Source: Chloroflexota bacterium
Lineage (GTDB): Bacteria; Chloroflexota; Dehalococcoidia; Lucifugimonadales; UBA3495
NCBI GenBank assembly: GCA_009840175.1
Contig: VXOI01000043.1
Location: 1 to 62,238 of the forward strand
Direction: 5' to 3'
Length of the DNA: 62,238 bases
A program made the translations under genes and the position numbers. Below are positions 50,045 through 57,016 of this stretch, in pieces. The first letter of the stretch is position 1. Each line of letters begins with the position of its first letter. Below the pieces are notes generated by a model, which saw only the letters and a list, made by a program, of their open reading frames with translations, did no database searches and had not been told where the DNA came from.

Positions 50045-50398
50045 GTGAACCCTCAAGACCAACGTCCCGATTTCAACCTCTACGGCCTCTCCTTATTCCT
50101 ATCGTCGGTGGGTAAATCGTTGGCTCGCTTCGATTACACCGACCCCGAGTACCGGAATCCCAAGTGGTTCCTCGTCATGCTGGACGCCGAAATCATCGAG
50201 CAGGAAACGGAACGAGAATTGTCTCCCGAAGAAAACCACACGCTCCGGCTGCTACAAAGTGTTCTGGTCGATACGGTGCATCTCCAGATCTCCCGCCTTC
50301 AAGATGCGAGGGTCTCCGGTACGGACTGGCAGCGGCTGGCCAGCAATCAGGAGCGGTGGTTTCCCGATGTGGATTGGTTGCTTCCAGATGACAAGTAA
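50045..50398 (+). CDS. Small hypothetical protein behind the structured leader
   Basis: This 117-residue, mostly helical, acidic protein begins VNPQDQRPDFNLYGLSLFLSS and contains EIIEQETERELSPEENHTLRLLQSVLVDTVHLQISRL, ending in WFPDVDWLLPDDK. It starts at GTG. An open phase continues upstream through the RNA structure but would encode only hairpin sequence. No family is recognised. Position suggests it is controlled by the leader. Confidence 0.6.
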   Translation: MNPQDQRPDFNLYGLSLFLSSVGKSLARFDYTDPEYRNPKWFLVMLDAEIIEQETERELSPEENHTLRLLQSVLVDTVHLQISRLQDARVSGTDWQRLASNQERWFPDVDWLLPDDK

Positions 50399-50473
50399 CT
50401 ATACGCGAGACCGGAGGAACGAGTGGTAGACTGCGCGTCAGTCAAATTCAATGGCCTTGAAGGATGAAAACGC

Positions 50474-50692
50474 TTATGGACAATCATGCTCCATAGAATC
50501 CTGTTGCTGTTGACGATCTGATTGTCGGGATAGATACCTCGACATCACCTCATCGAACTCTTCTGGAGATAACCTATAGGACCTCCGCGGACCCCATATC
50601 ACGCCAGGTAGTGACTCTGGTATTGAGTCCTCATCAGGTCGATGGCCTGCTGGATGACCTGCAATCCTTTTATCTTGATTCTCAGCAACCAT
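50474..50692 (-). CDS. Small acidic hypothetical protein
   Basis: This 72-residue product has SYRLSPEEFDEVMSRYLSRQS, which suggests a short amphipathic helical pair, and a Gln-rich end. GAGGG stands 7 nt before the ATG. Evidence is limited to the start context and its place between other element genes. The rest of 50,399-50,791 shows only the hairpin at 50,715-50,748. Confidence 0.4.
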   Translation of the reverse strand: MVAENQDKRIAGHPAGHRPDEDSIPESLPGVIWGPRRSYRLSPEEFDEVMSRYLSRQSDRQQQQDSMEHDCP

Positions 50693-50714
50693 AACTAACC
50701 CTCAGTGACTGATT

Positions 50715-50748
50715 AGACCGCCTATCCCGACCAAAGCATAGGCGGTCT
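50715..50748. repeat. 11-bp perfect hairpin upstream of the transposase gene
   Basis: AGACCGCCTAT / ATAGGCGGTCT with a 12-nt loop, located between the diverging small gene and the transposase. There is no U-run on either side, so it may be an operator or translation-control structure. Confidence 0.6.
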
Positions 50749-50791
50749 CGCAGGCCACGGCTCACTCTCCCTGACAGGATCATTTCAACAC

Positions 50792-52033
50792 GTGACCCAT
50801 TTGGATTCTACGGCATCGGGTGACAGCCCGCAAGCCGCCAAAAGCGGCTATGGCTTCCTTGCGTCCATCATGGACGGCATCGATGCCGAAGAACTCCTTG
50901 ACGCTCTCCAGCAAACACGACTGACAGGCCGCCCCGGCTATCCCTTCCGCTCCATGTGGCGGGCCTGGCTTGCCAAGTACATCCTCAGCATCCGCTACAA
51001 TGTCGATCTCGTGGCTCGCCTCCGTAGCAGCGCTAGGCTCCGCGAAGTCTGCGGCTTCGACGGCCCTGTGCCAAGCGAGTCCACATTCTGCCGGTTCTTC
51101 TCCCGCCTCGCTGATTTCCAACACCTTGTCGAGCAATGCCTCGTCGCCATCACCGACCAGATCGGCGCGAAACTTCCGTACTTTGGGAAGGTCGTCGCCG
51201 CTGACGCGAGTGTGTTTCCGACCTACGGGAACCCCGACCGCAAAACCGTACAGGGCAACCCTTGCGGCGATATGGACGCAAAGTGGGGATTCAAGAACAG
51301 CGTCAGAACCAAGGAGAAGGAAGAAGTTGAATGGTGCTTCGGATACAAGATGCACGCCATCGCCGACGCCCTCTACGGCATCCCGCTCGGCTTCGTCCTC
51401 ACTCCAGCCAACACCAACGAATCGCCCCTCCTGCCGGAGGTAGTTCGGAAAGCCCAGGCCGCTTACAAGCATCTTAAACCCAGATTCCTGTTGGCTGACA
51501 GGCAATACGACTCTGACAACAATTTCCGCTTCCTCAACAAGCGCAAAATCACTCCCGTAATCCATATCCGAAAGCCCAGCAATAACAGAGAACTTCACAG
51601 AGGCATCTACTCGCCCAATGGTTCGCCCACCTGCCAGGGCGGAAAGGAGATGCAGTACATCAGCACTGACCCCGACACTGGCCACCACCTGTTCCGTTGC
51701 CCCAATGGCGGCTGTCCGCTCCAAACCAAGAGAGGCGTCCACTACTGTGCGGATGAAGTGTGGGAAGACCCCGCCGTTGAACCTCGTATCGTCGGCACGC
51801 TTCCAAGGGCCAGCCCGCTCTGGAAGAAGCTCTACAAACGGCGCTGGAGTGTGGAGCGAGTGTTTCGCAGCCTGAAACATTCCCGCAACTTGGACCAGCA
51901 CTGCTTCCGGGGAATGCGAAAGGTGCTGCTGCACTCAACGCTGTCGATGCTCACATACAACGCCACCGTGCTGGCCCGGCTGGATGCCGGAGACCGTCGT
52001 AATATGAGACAAATGCGGGTGAAGGAATCATAA
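50792..52033 (+). CDS. DDE transposase (IS5/IS1182-like)
   Basis: This 413-residue transposase has an N-terminal DUF772-like region (YPFRSMWRAWLAKYILSIRY, VPSESTFCRFFSRL). The DDE core has Asp138 (VVAADASVFP), Asp236 (FLLADRQYDSD) and Glu355 (RRWSVERVFRSLKHSRNLDQHCFRG, in part). A Cys-rich insert (FRCPNGGCPL...YCADE) lies between the second Asp and the Glu, as in IS1182-type enzymes. It starts at GTG. No inverted ends specific to this gene are evident. It may drive the whole 6.26-kb element or be an older IS inside it. Confidence 0.9.
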   Translation: MTHLDSTASGDSPQAAKSGYGFLASIMDGIDAEELLDALQQTRLTGRPGYPFRSMWRAWLAKYILSIRYNVDLVARLRSSARLREVCGFDGPVPSESTFCRFFSRLADFQHLVEQCLVAITDQIGAKLPYFGKVVAADASVFPTYGNPDRKTVQGNPCGDMDAKWGFKNSVRTKEKEEVEWCFGYKMHAIADALYGIPLGFVLTPANTNESPLLPEVVRKAQAAYKHLKPRFLLADRQYDSDNNFRFLNKRKITPVIHIRKPSNNRELHRGIYSPNGSPTCQGGKEMQYISTDPDTGHHLFRCPNGGCPLQTKRGVHYCADEVWEDPAVEPRIVGTLPRASPLWKKLYKRRWSVERVFRSLKHSRNLDQHCFRGMRKVLLHSTLSMLTYNATVLARLDAGDRRNMRQMRVKES

Positions 52034-52098
52034 TATGGCCGTAGTATCCGAGTTTACTACCAAATTATGTCAATATGCAGAGGTATTCGTATTTTTTG

Positions 52099-52127
52099 TT
52101 GCAGCATATGAATCCCCCTGATATTCT
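52099..52127 (+). promoter_or_regulatory. Candidate promoter of the Fic module
   Basis: A -35 TTGCAG (52,099-52,104), 17 nt, and an extended -10 TGA-TATTCT (52,122-52,127) lie in an AT-rich stretch about 50 nt before the antitoxin ATG. Confidence 0.45.
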
Positions 52128-52175
52128 TAAAGAAATCTCTTGGTGAATACATGGAGATGGATAAGGAGACGGGAA

Positions 52176-52427
52176 ATGACTGAACTACATAACGGGGTCG
52201 AGAATGGCGAACTCGACCTGGAGGCTATGGACGAATACCTTCGGAGCGTTGGCGGAGATCTCGACCCGAACGTCATGGAGGAGTACCTTCGGAGTGTGGC
52301 AAAGGAAAACTTGTCGATTGAGGAGATTCGGGCACAGAGGATCTCCTTCGTGATGGGGATGCTTCCCCACGAGTCCACAATGACCCGCGAGCGGGTGGAG
52401 GAAATACTGCGCAGGTCCTACGGCTAG
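52176..52427 (+). CDS. VbhA-like Fic-inhibitory antitoxin
   Basis: This 83-residue acidic protein carries SVAKEN at residues 40-45, which fits the Fic inhibitory-helix motif (S/T)xxxE(G/N). In class I Fic systems this motif is on a separate small antitoxin. The unit MDEYLRSVGGDLD (18-30) is followed by MEEYLRSVAKENL (34-46), an internal duplication of the helix in which only the second copy keeps the full motif. AAGGAG precedes the ATG at 52,176. The gene ends 6 nt before fic. Assignment rests on motif and context. Confidence 0.82.
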   Translation: MTELHNGVENGELDLEAMDEYLRSVGGDLDPNVMEEYLRSVAKENLSIEEIRAQRISFVMGMLPHESTMTRERVEEILRRSYG

Positions 52428-52433
52428 GTTGGC

Positions 52434-53036
52434 ATGAATCTATTCGAGCTCGCTACCAGCGAGAACAATCCAGTCTACCAGCAAGTTGAGTCCGAAAATT
52501 ACGCGAGGCACTACAGTTTTCTGCGATCAATGATCGAGTCCGCGATCAGCAGCGGAAAGACATGGCTATCTGAATCGCTCATCAAGGCTCTCAACTTTCA
52601 TGCAATCGTGGGTCTCCACCCACAGGCCGGAATGTATCGTCCAACTGAGGTTACGGTAGGCACACACATCCCTCCTGATTTCTGGAGGGTGGAAGCCTTG
52701 ATGGAGGACTTCGTAAACTACATCAACAGGAACTGGCACGACGCGGTTCCGTCGTTAGCCGCATATGCTCTCTGGAGGATCAACAACATCCATCCCTTCA
52801 TAAATGGGAATGGGAGGACTGCTCGGGCAGTCTGTTATTACATCCTCTGCGTCAAGACCGGAGGGCTGTTGCCAGGCTCAACCATTGTTCCCGAGATCCT
52901 GCGCAACGATCCGATGCGGACACCGTACTACCATGCGTTGAGATACGCCGATGGTAGCGGCGATATCGGCCCTCTTTCACGGGTCGTTGTGGCAGCGCTG
53001 GCCCGGCAGGTGGGACAACCCCAACCCCAGGCTTGA
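52434..53036 (+). CDS. Fic/DOC-family protein (AMP-transferase toxin)
   Basis: This 200-residue Fic-domain protein has the active-site loop HPFINGNGRTAR at 120-131. Catalytic His120, the anion-hole GNG and Arg128/Arg131 are intact. The acidic Mg-binding residue of HPFx(D/E)GNGR is Asn124 here. The flap region (GMYRPTEVTVGTHIPP) and helices before it are typical. No inhibitory motif is present in the protein itself, in keeping with a separate antitoxin. Targets such as gyrase or topoisomerase IV are known for relatives only. Confidence 0.9.
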   Translation: MNLFELATSENNPVYQQVESENYARHYSFLRSMIESAISSGKTWLSESLIKALNFHAIVGLHPQAGMYRPTEVTVGTHIPPDFWRVEALMEDFVNYINRNWHDAVPSLAAYALWRINNIHPFINGNGRTARAVCYYILCVKTGGLLPGSTIVPEILRNDPMRTPYYHALRYADGSGDIGPLSRVVVAALARQVGQPQPQA

Positions 53037-53066
53037 TTCCAACTACTGTCTACTGCAAAGCGACGA

Positions 53067-53088
53067 AGGCCCGGCCGACGCCGGGCCT
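53067..53088 (+). terminator. Terminator of the Fic module
   Basis: AGGCCCGGC / GCCGGGCCT gives a 9-bp stem with a CGAC loop, followed by CTGCTTTA, 30 nt past the fic stop and before the convergent PH-SHOCT gene. Confidence 0.7.
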
Positions 53089-53101
53089 CTGCTTTATCGC
53101 C

Positions 53102-53836
53102 CTACAGCCCCAGCAATTGAGCCTTTTTGGCGTCGAATTCTTCTTGTGTCAGGTATCCCCGCTCCAGCAGGGAAGCAAGGCGCTCCAAATCATCCAGCGA
53201 GGATGGCACAGGTGCTGCGGACGCTACTGCACCTCTCTCTGAACGAGACCTAACTCCGTCAGAGAAGTTGCGGAGGGAATCTCTATCGTCGATTCCCTCC
53301 AGCTTGAAACCTGAGCCACCCCTACCAGTTACCTGTAGCTCCGATACCGTCAGGCCAGTTTTGTGGCTGACGGCCTCGATATTCCTGTACGGCAAGTGCA
53401 GGACCTCTGCGCTACCCGTCAGTCCCTCGTCGAAAAAGATTACCCGCTTGTTGGTAGCTATGGCTACTGCATCATGGGGGACCATACGTCCTTTACCTGT
53501 GAGGTTTGCTTTGAGCAAACCTCCCACCACATGCTCGATTGATTCGTCGGAGTCGAGAATGTCGTAGAGCCTCTTGCGCTCGCTGGAGAATTTACCCTTT
53601 CTCCAGCGTTTTGGCCTTGCTAACTCCCATCCGTCGTCAATCGCTTGCCTTCTCGTGACCTGATCCAGCTCAGCACCGGTTATGCGGTGGAAGCGGAGAG
53701 CCTCAGCAAGGCCCCTTTTCTCTCTGGTAGACTCGATTACCTTTTGCCGACGTGCCTGCTTCTCTTCCTCCTTTTTTCTCCGGCGAGATTCGTTTTCTTC
53801 TTCGGCTATCCGATTCATCCAATTCCAGATTTGCAT
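53102..53836 (-). CDS. PH-like domain protein with C-terminal SHOCT
   Basis: This 244-residue protein has an N-terminal charged coiled coil (EEENESRRRKKEEEKQARRQ). A bacterial PH-like domain follows (VPHDAVAIATNKRVIFFDEG, LPYRNIEAVSHKTGLTVSELQVTG). A Ser/Ala linker leads to a classical SHOCT motif (LDDLERLASLLERGYLTQEEFDAKKAQLL). SHOCT segments mediate oligomerisation. Function is unknown. It is cargo of the mobile element. Confidence 0.85.
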   Translation of the reverse strand: MQIWNWMNRIAEEENESRRRKKEEEKQARRQKVIESTREKRGLAEALRFHRITGAELDQVTRRQAIDDGWELARPKRWRKGKFSSERKRLYDILDSDESIEHVVGGLLKANLTGKGRMVPHDAVAIATNKRVIFFDEGLTGSAEVLHLPYRNIEAVSHKTGLTVSELQVTGRGGSGFKLEGIDDRDSLRNFSDGVRSRSERGAVASAAPVPSSLDDLERLASLLERGYLTQEEFDAKKAQLLGL

Positions 53837-53855
53837 GGTCGTCTCCCTTACATGA

Positions 53856-54308
53856 TCACCTAGTCCGCGCCATCCGGCAATCCTTGAAGACCAACAAGGA
53901 GTCCCACGTCAAGCCAGACACCTTGCATACAGCGGTTACAGAATCTCCAGGATTGAGCCGAATAACATCCCGGTCATTCTTGAAATCGAACTGGATCTGG
54001 TTCCATCCCGAAGCATCCGCATTCATCAGCACTTTGCCGCCATCATCGATCCTGTCGATCCACCCAAGCTCAACTGTAAACCAGCGATCTTTGTATTGGC
54101 TGTTGGCACGGGTCTCGTTGGCCTGGTAATCGAGCCATACTTGCATGGCATCGACAAAGGGCGGAGGGGTCGGCGTTGGAGAGGGAGTATGGGGATGGCT
54201 GCTGCCGCCACCATCAGGGCCACACTGAACCAACACCGCTATGAGAATTGCGACAAGGACAAAGAGGATGACGAGGAGAGTGACACATCCTCTGATTGCG
54301 GTGCCCAT
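53856..54308 (-). CDS. Membrane-anchored OB-fold (tRNA_anti-like) protein
   Basis: In this 150-residue protein the N-terminal hydrophobic anchor TLLVILFVLVAILIAVLVQC could be a signal or anchor with a lipobox-like Cys. A Pro/Thr/Ser linker follows, then an OB-fold domain (NETRANSQYKDRWFTVELGWIDRIDDGGKVLMNADASGW, in part; NPGDSVTAVCKVSGL). The domain fits the tRNA_anti-like group, secreted OB-folds of unknown role. GGAG precedes the ATG. Confidence 0.78.
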   Translation of the reverse strand: MGTAIRGCVTLLVILFVLVAILIAVLVQCGPDGGGSSHPHTPSPTPTPPPFVDAMQVWLDYQANETRANSQYKDRWFTVELGWIDRIDDGGKVLMNADASGWNQIQFDFKNDRDVIRLNPGDSVTAVCKVSGLTWDSLLVFKDCRMARTR

Positions 54309-54480
54309 AGGAGGCTCCTTGCTGAGTCAGGATACCGGGCAGAATTGCCACAAACCACCTGGATTCCACACGAGCCAGCAAGGAGCACGAAGTGCCCTTC
54401 CTGACTACAGGCTCGATTGAGTTCCGTTTAGAACCCCGGAACCAAAAGGGTGGTTTGTGGCAGCGTTATCGTTACACAGA
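54309..54480. other. Intergenic stretch with three interleaved inverted-repeat pairs
   Basis: The pairs are GCTCCTTGCTG/CAGCAAGGAGC (54,314-54,324 with 54,376-54,386), GTCAGGA/TCCTGAC (54,326-54,332 with 54,400-54,406) and GCCACAAACCACC/GGTGGTTTGTGGC (54,347-54,359 with 54,449-54,461). The pairs cross each other, so they cannot all form at once in simple nested fashion. No gene is seen. Confidence 0.55.
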
Positions 54481-54509
54481 AAGGCCGCTGGCGTCTACTC
54501 AGCGGCCTT
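54481..54509 (-). terminator. Hairpin after the integrase-like mini-gene
   Basis: AAGGCCGCTG / CAGCGGCCTT gives 10 perfect pairs with a 9-nt loop, followed on the minus strand by TCTGTGTAA. It is 28 nt past the stop of the gene at 54,538. Confidence 0.6.
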
Positions 54510-54537
54510 CGGAGTTGAATGTATCTGGCTCGAATCA

Positions 54538-54738
54538 CTAGGAGCGCGGCGGACGCGGCAGACGACCAACCTTCCGCCCTTCCTTGAGCCACTTGATGAA
54601 CTGCCTGACGGCGTAGATGTATGTCTGACTGCGTGCGTACGACAAGCGACCGTTCCGTTCCATGCTGCTCTGCCAGGCATCACACAGTCTCTCTAGGGTA
54701 TTGACGAGATCCTGCTCATCCGTCCTTTTCTGCGTCAT
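54538..54738 (-). CDS. Integrase core-binding (SAM-like) domain mini-protein
   Basis: This 66-residue protein contains RLSYARSQTYIYAVRQFIKWLKEGRK, which fits the helix pattern of tyrosine-recombinase N-terminal core-binding domains. No catalytic domain follows. It has its own ribosome-binding site (GGAGAG) and terminator, so it is not simply a truncated end. It lies 45 nt inside the right terminal repeat. It may bind the element end, which is an inference. Confidence 0.55.
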   Translation of the reverse strand: MTQKRTDEQDLVNTLERLCDAWQSSMERNGRLSYARSQTYIYAVRQFIKWLKEGRKVGRLPRPPRS

Positions 54739-54783
54739 GGGGTGTTCTCTCCAGCGTCACGATGCGCCATCGCCCTTTGTCAA

Positions 54784-54802
54784 GGAGTTTTGCAATTTTC
54801 TA
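54784..54802 (-). repeat. Right terminal inverted repeat (19 bp)
   Basis: The exact inverted copy of the left end, reading GGAGTTTTGCAATTTTCTA on the plus strand. Confidence 0.88.
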
Positions 54803-54808
54803 ACACTG
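54803..54808. repeat. Target-site duplication, right copy (ACACTG)
   Basis: A direct repeat of 48,536-48,541, immediately outside the right terminal repeat. Confidence 0.85.
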
Positions 54809-54876
54809 CCATCAGCCAAGAAATTACGTGACGACGGGTACGCGAAATTATCCCAACATCCCATCCGAGATAGGGT

Positions 54877-54882
54877 ACAATT
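54877..54882 (+). promoter_or_regulatory. -10 element suggesting a leaderless transcript
   Basis: TACAAT ends only 5 nt before the ATG at 54,888, so transcription would start at or next to the start codon. No Shine-Dalgarno is visible. Confidence 0.45.
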
Positions 54883-54887
54883 AACCT

Positions 54888-55631
54888 ATGACTACGATAA
54901 ATACCATAGAAGACTTGGTCAGAATTCTGAGAGAGCAGCCCGCTTGGGCCGAGGCCGTCAGGGCGGTGCTCCTCACCGAGGACCTGCTCGATCTGCCCGC
55001 CCGATTCGACCGTTTCGTCCAGTCCCAGGAGGAAACCAACCGAAGGCAGGAGGAAACCAACCGCCGCCTGTCCGAAACGCTGGCACAACAAGCTGAACTG
55101 CTGGCCGAGCTGAAGGAAATTAGCGAAGACAACAGGCAGCGGCTTACCAGCTTGGAAGAACGTGTTGGAAGTCTGGAGGGCCGATTTACGAGGATGGAGG
55201 GCCGGTTTGGAAACTTTGAGGGCGGACAGTACGAGGGAATGGTTCGCACCAAGGCTCTGGCCCGCGCCCACATCCAGCTTGGTTTTGAAGCCCCATACGT
55301 TGCCCTGCATCAGGAGGGTTTAGCAGACCCCCTGCTGGTCAGCGCTATTGCCCATGCAAGGCGGGATAACCTGGTGACGACTGAGGATTCTGGTGACCTC
55401 TTTGAGACTGACCTGATTATCTCGGACGGAAACAACCGCCATGCCGTCTTTGAGATTTCTCTCACAGCGGATACCAGCGACATCCTGCGAGCCAAGCAAC
55501 GGGCTGGCATCCTCGAGACCATCACCAGCGGAGCCGTAATTCCGGTTATCATCACGGCCCGAATTGACGATGCGCGTTACGAACAGGCTGACGAAGAGGG
55601 AGTGATAGTCTTCGTAATCTCGTACCCGTGA
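54888..55631 (+). CDS. Coiled-coil protein with C-terminal PD-(D/E)XK-like domain
   Basis: In this 247-residue protein, a helical N-terminus (about 1-40) leads to a coiled coil with a QEETNRR tandem heptad and LEERVGSLEGRFTRMEGRFGNFEGG. The C-terminal domain contains DLFETDLIISDGNN and HAVFEISLTADTSDILRAKQRAGIL, a D...ExS pattern like the nuclease-fold proteins grouped under DUF3782-type families. The catalytic Lys is replaced by Ser, so activity is uncertain. The gene lies just outside the right end of the mobile element. Confidence 0.72.
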   Translation: MTTINTIEDLVRILREQPAWAEAVRAVLLTEDLLDLPARFDRFVQSQEETNRRQEETNRRLSETLAQQAELLAELKEISEDNRQRLTSLEERVGSLEGRFTRMEGRFGNFEGGQYEGMVRTKALARAHIQLGFEAPYVALHQEGLADPLLVSAIAHARRDNLVTTEDSGDLFETDLIISDGNNRHAVFEISLTADTSDILRAKQRAGILETITSGAVIPVIITARIDDARYEQADEEGVIVFVISYP

Positions 55632-55636
55632 CGGCG

Positions 55637-57016
55637 CTACCTCTGGTCGCGGTAGTTGGGGGCGTCTATCGGCACCCAGTCTACCACCAGCCAGTCCACC
55701 AGCCGTGATGCGATGCGGGGCTTGGCGTCTTCCAGTTCCTCCATGGTTGAGGCGGTGGTGATGACCGTGGCCAGCCTGGCCTCGTGGCGGTGAACGATAA
55801 TTTGGTAGAGCTTCTCCTCCGCCCACGGTGTGCTGTTTTCCGCGCCTAGGTCGTCGAGTATCAGCAGCGGGACGTTGAGCACCTGCTCGAAAAGCTCATC
55901 AAAGCCGACCATGCTGTTCGGGCTGTAGGTAGTACGTAGATGGTCCAGCAGCGTCGGCACGAAGGCGAAGAAGACTTGGCCCCCCTGCTGCAAGCTCTCT
56001 CCGGCTATTGCTACCGCCAGGTGCGTCTTGCCGGAACCGCGCGCTCCGGTCAGCAGCAGCCAGCCTTCCGGGAAGGTGGCGAAGGTGCGGGCCGCGCTGA
56101 CAGCGTGAGCCAGCGTATCCCGGTCCTTCTCGGTTGCCTTGGGACTGCCCGCAGGATTGAAGTTGGTGAACTTCATCCGCTCCAGCATTTCAGGACGCAC
56201 TTCGCCGATGCCCAAGGCCAGGCGGGTATTGAAGTGGCCCAACTGGAGGACTGTGGAACGCCCGTCGGCGGCTTCCAGGCGCGTACGGAGAGATTCGTCC
56301 AGCCGGGCCAGCGGGCCCCGGACGGTTACGACGGTTGGCAGGTTGTTGTTGTGGCGGTGGTAGATGACTTGAAACAGCTTTTCCTGCGCCCATGGGGTGG
56401 CGCTGTGGACGCCCAGATCGTCGAGCACCAGCAGAGGCACGTTGCGCACCTGCTCGAACAGCTCGTCGTAGGTCGTCTGGCTGTCGGGGGCGTAGGCGGC
56501 GCGCAAGTGATCCAGCAGGTCGGCCACCATGATGAAGAAGGTGGTCTGCTGCCGCTCGATGCAGCGGTTAGCGATGGCTGCCGCCAGGTGAGTCTTGCCG
56601 CTGCCGGATGGCCCGGTCAGCACCAGCCAGCCCTGCGGGTCTTCCGCGTAGGTTGCTGCCTGGGCAAAGGCTTCGGTGAACATTCGCCGGGCCCCGGGGT
56701 CGGCCAGCGGCCCTTCCGTCCGAGTGGCCGCGAAGGTGACGTGGGATAGGGACCCCAGGTTGCTGTACCGCCGCAGCGATTCGCGCCGCGAGGGCGATTC
56801 CTTATCGTCGTGGCACGATGGGCAGGGGACGGCCTGCCCGAACTCCGGGTGGCCGACGGGCATACGGCGCGTCACCCAGCCGGAGCCGTTGCAGGTGGCG
56901 CAGCGGTCAGCCTCGGCCGGTTCGGGAGGGTGCGCTGCGCCGCCGCCGTTGGTAGTCCTGGCTATACTTCTGGCGCTGATTCTGCGGAGAATGTCGCCCA
57001 GGCTTTCCATCGTCAT
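55637..57016 (-). CDS. DnaC/DnaI-like helicase loader with two AAA+ domains
   Basis: This 459-residue protein has an N-terminal zinc ribbon (Cys39, Cys42, Cys65, Cys68). Two complete AAA+ modules follow: Walker A GPSGSGKT (135-142) with Walker B LLVLDDLG, and GARGSGKT (324-331) with LLILDDLG. The shared run DELFEQVxNVPLLxLDDLG shows internal duplication. DnaC/DnaI loaders have one module (about 250-300 residues). Place in the operon with dnaB and dnaD supports helicase loading. The ATG at 57,016 has GGAAGGG 8 nt upstream. It overlaps the dnaD 3' end by about 110 nt in another phase. Confidence 0.88.
   Translation of the reverse strand: MTMESLGDILRRISARSIARTTNGGGAAHPPEPAEADRCATCNGSGWVTRRMPVGHPEFGQAVPCPSCHDDKESPSRRESLRRYSNLGSLSHVTFAATRTEGPLADPGARRMFTEAFAQAATYAEDPQGWLVLTGPSGSGKTHLAAAIANRCIERQQTTFFIMVADLLDHLRAAYAPDSQTTYDELFEQVRNVPLLVLDDLGVHSATPWAQEKLFQVIYHRHNNNLPTVVTVRGPLARLDESLRTRLEAADGRSTVLQLGHFNTRLALGIGEVRPEMLERMKFTNFNPAGSPKATEKDRDTLAHAVSAARTFATFPEGWLLLTGARGSGKTHLAVAIAGESLQQGGQVFFAFVPTLLDHLRTTYSPNSMVGFDELFEQVLNVPLLILDDLGAENSTPWAEEKLYQIIVHRHEARLATVITTASTMEELEDAKPRIASRLVDWLVVDWVPIDAPNYRDQR

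Larger units (their letters stand above)
48542..54802. mobile_element. 6.26-kb transposon-like element with 19-bp inverted ends
   Basis: The left end TAGAAAATTGCAAAACTCC (48,542-48,560) is exactly repeated in inverted orientation at 54,784-54,802. ACACTG flanks both ends as a direct repeat. Contents from left to right: a 42-aa frame, an HNH-like gene, a membrane protein gene, a structured leader with a small gene, a hypothetical gene, a DDE transposase, a Fic/VbhA-type module, a PH-SHOCT gene, an OB-fold gene and an integrase-like mini-gene. It lies between rpsO and a coiled-coil nuclease-like gene. Base composition is lower in GC than the flanks. I do not recognise the family. Confidence 0.85.

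Noticed and set aside
50792..52055. Possible private inverted ends of the transposase gene (GGATTCTACGGC near 50,802 and GGATACTACGGC inverted near 52,043)
   Set aside because: The left copy would lie inside the coding sequence, the match is short and imperfect, and no target duplication flanks it.
48542..54802. Prophage
   Set aside because: No capsid, portal, terminase, tail or lysis genes. The perfect terminal inverted repeats and short target duplication indicate transposition instead.
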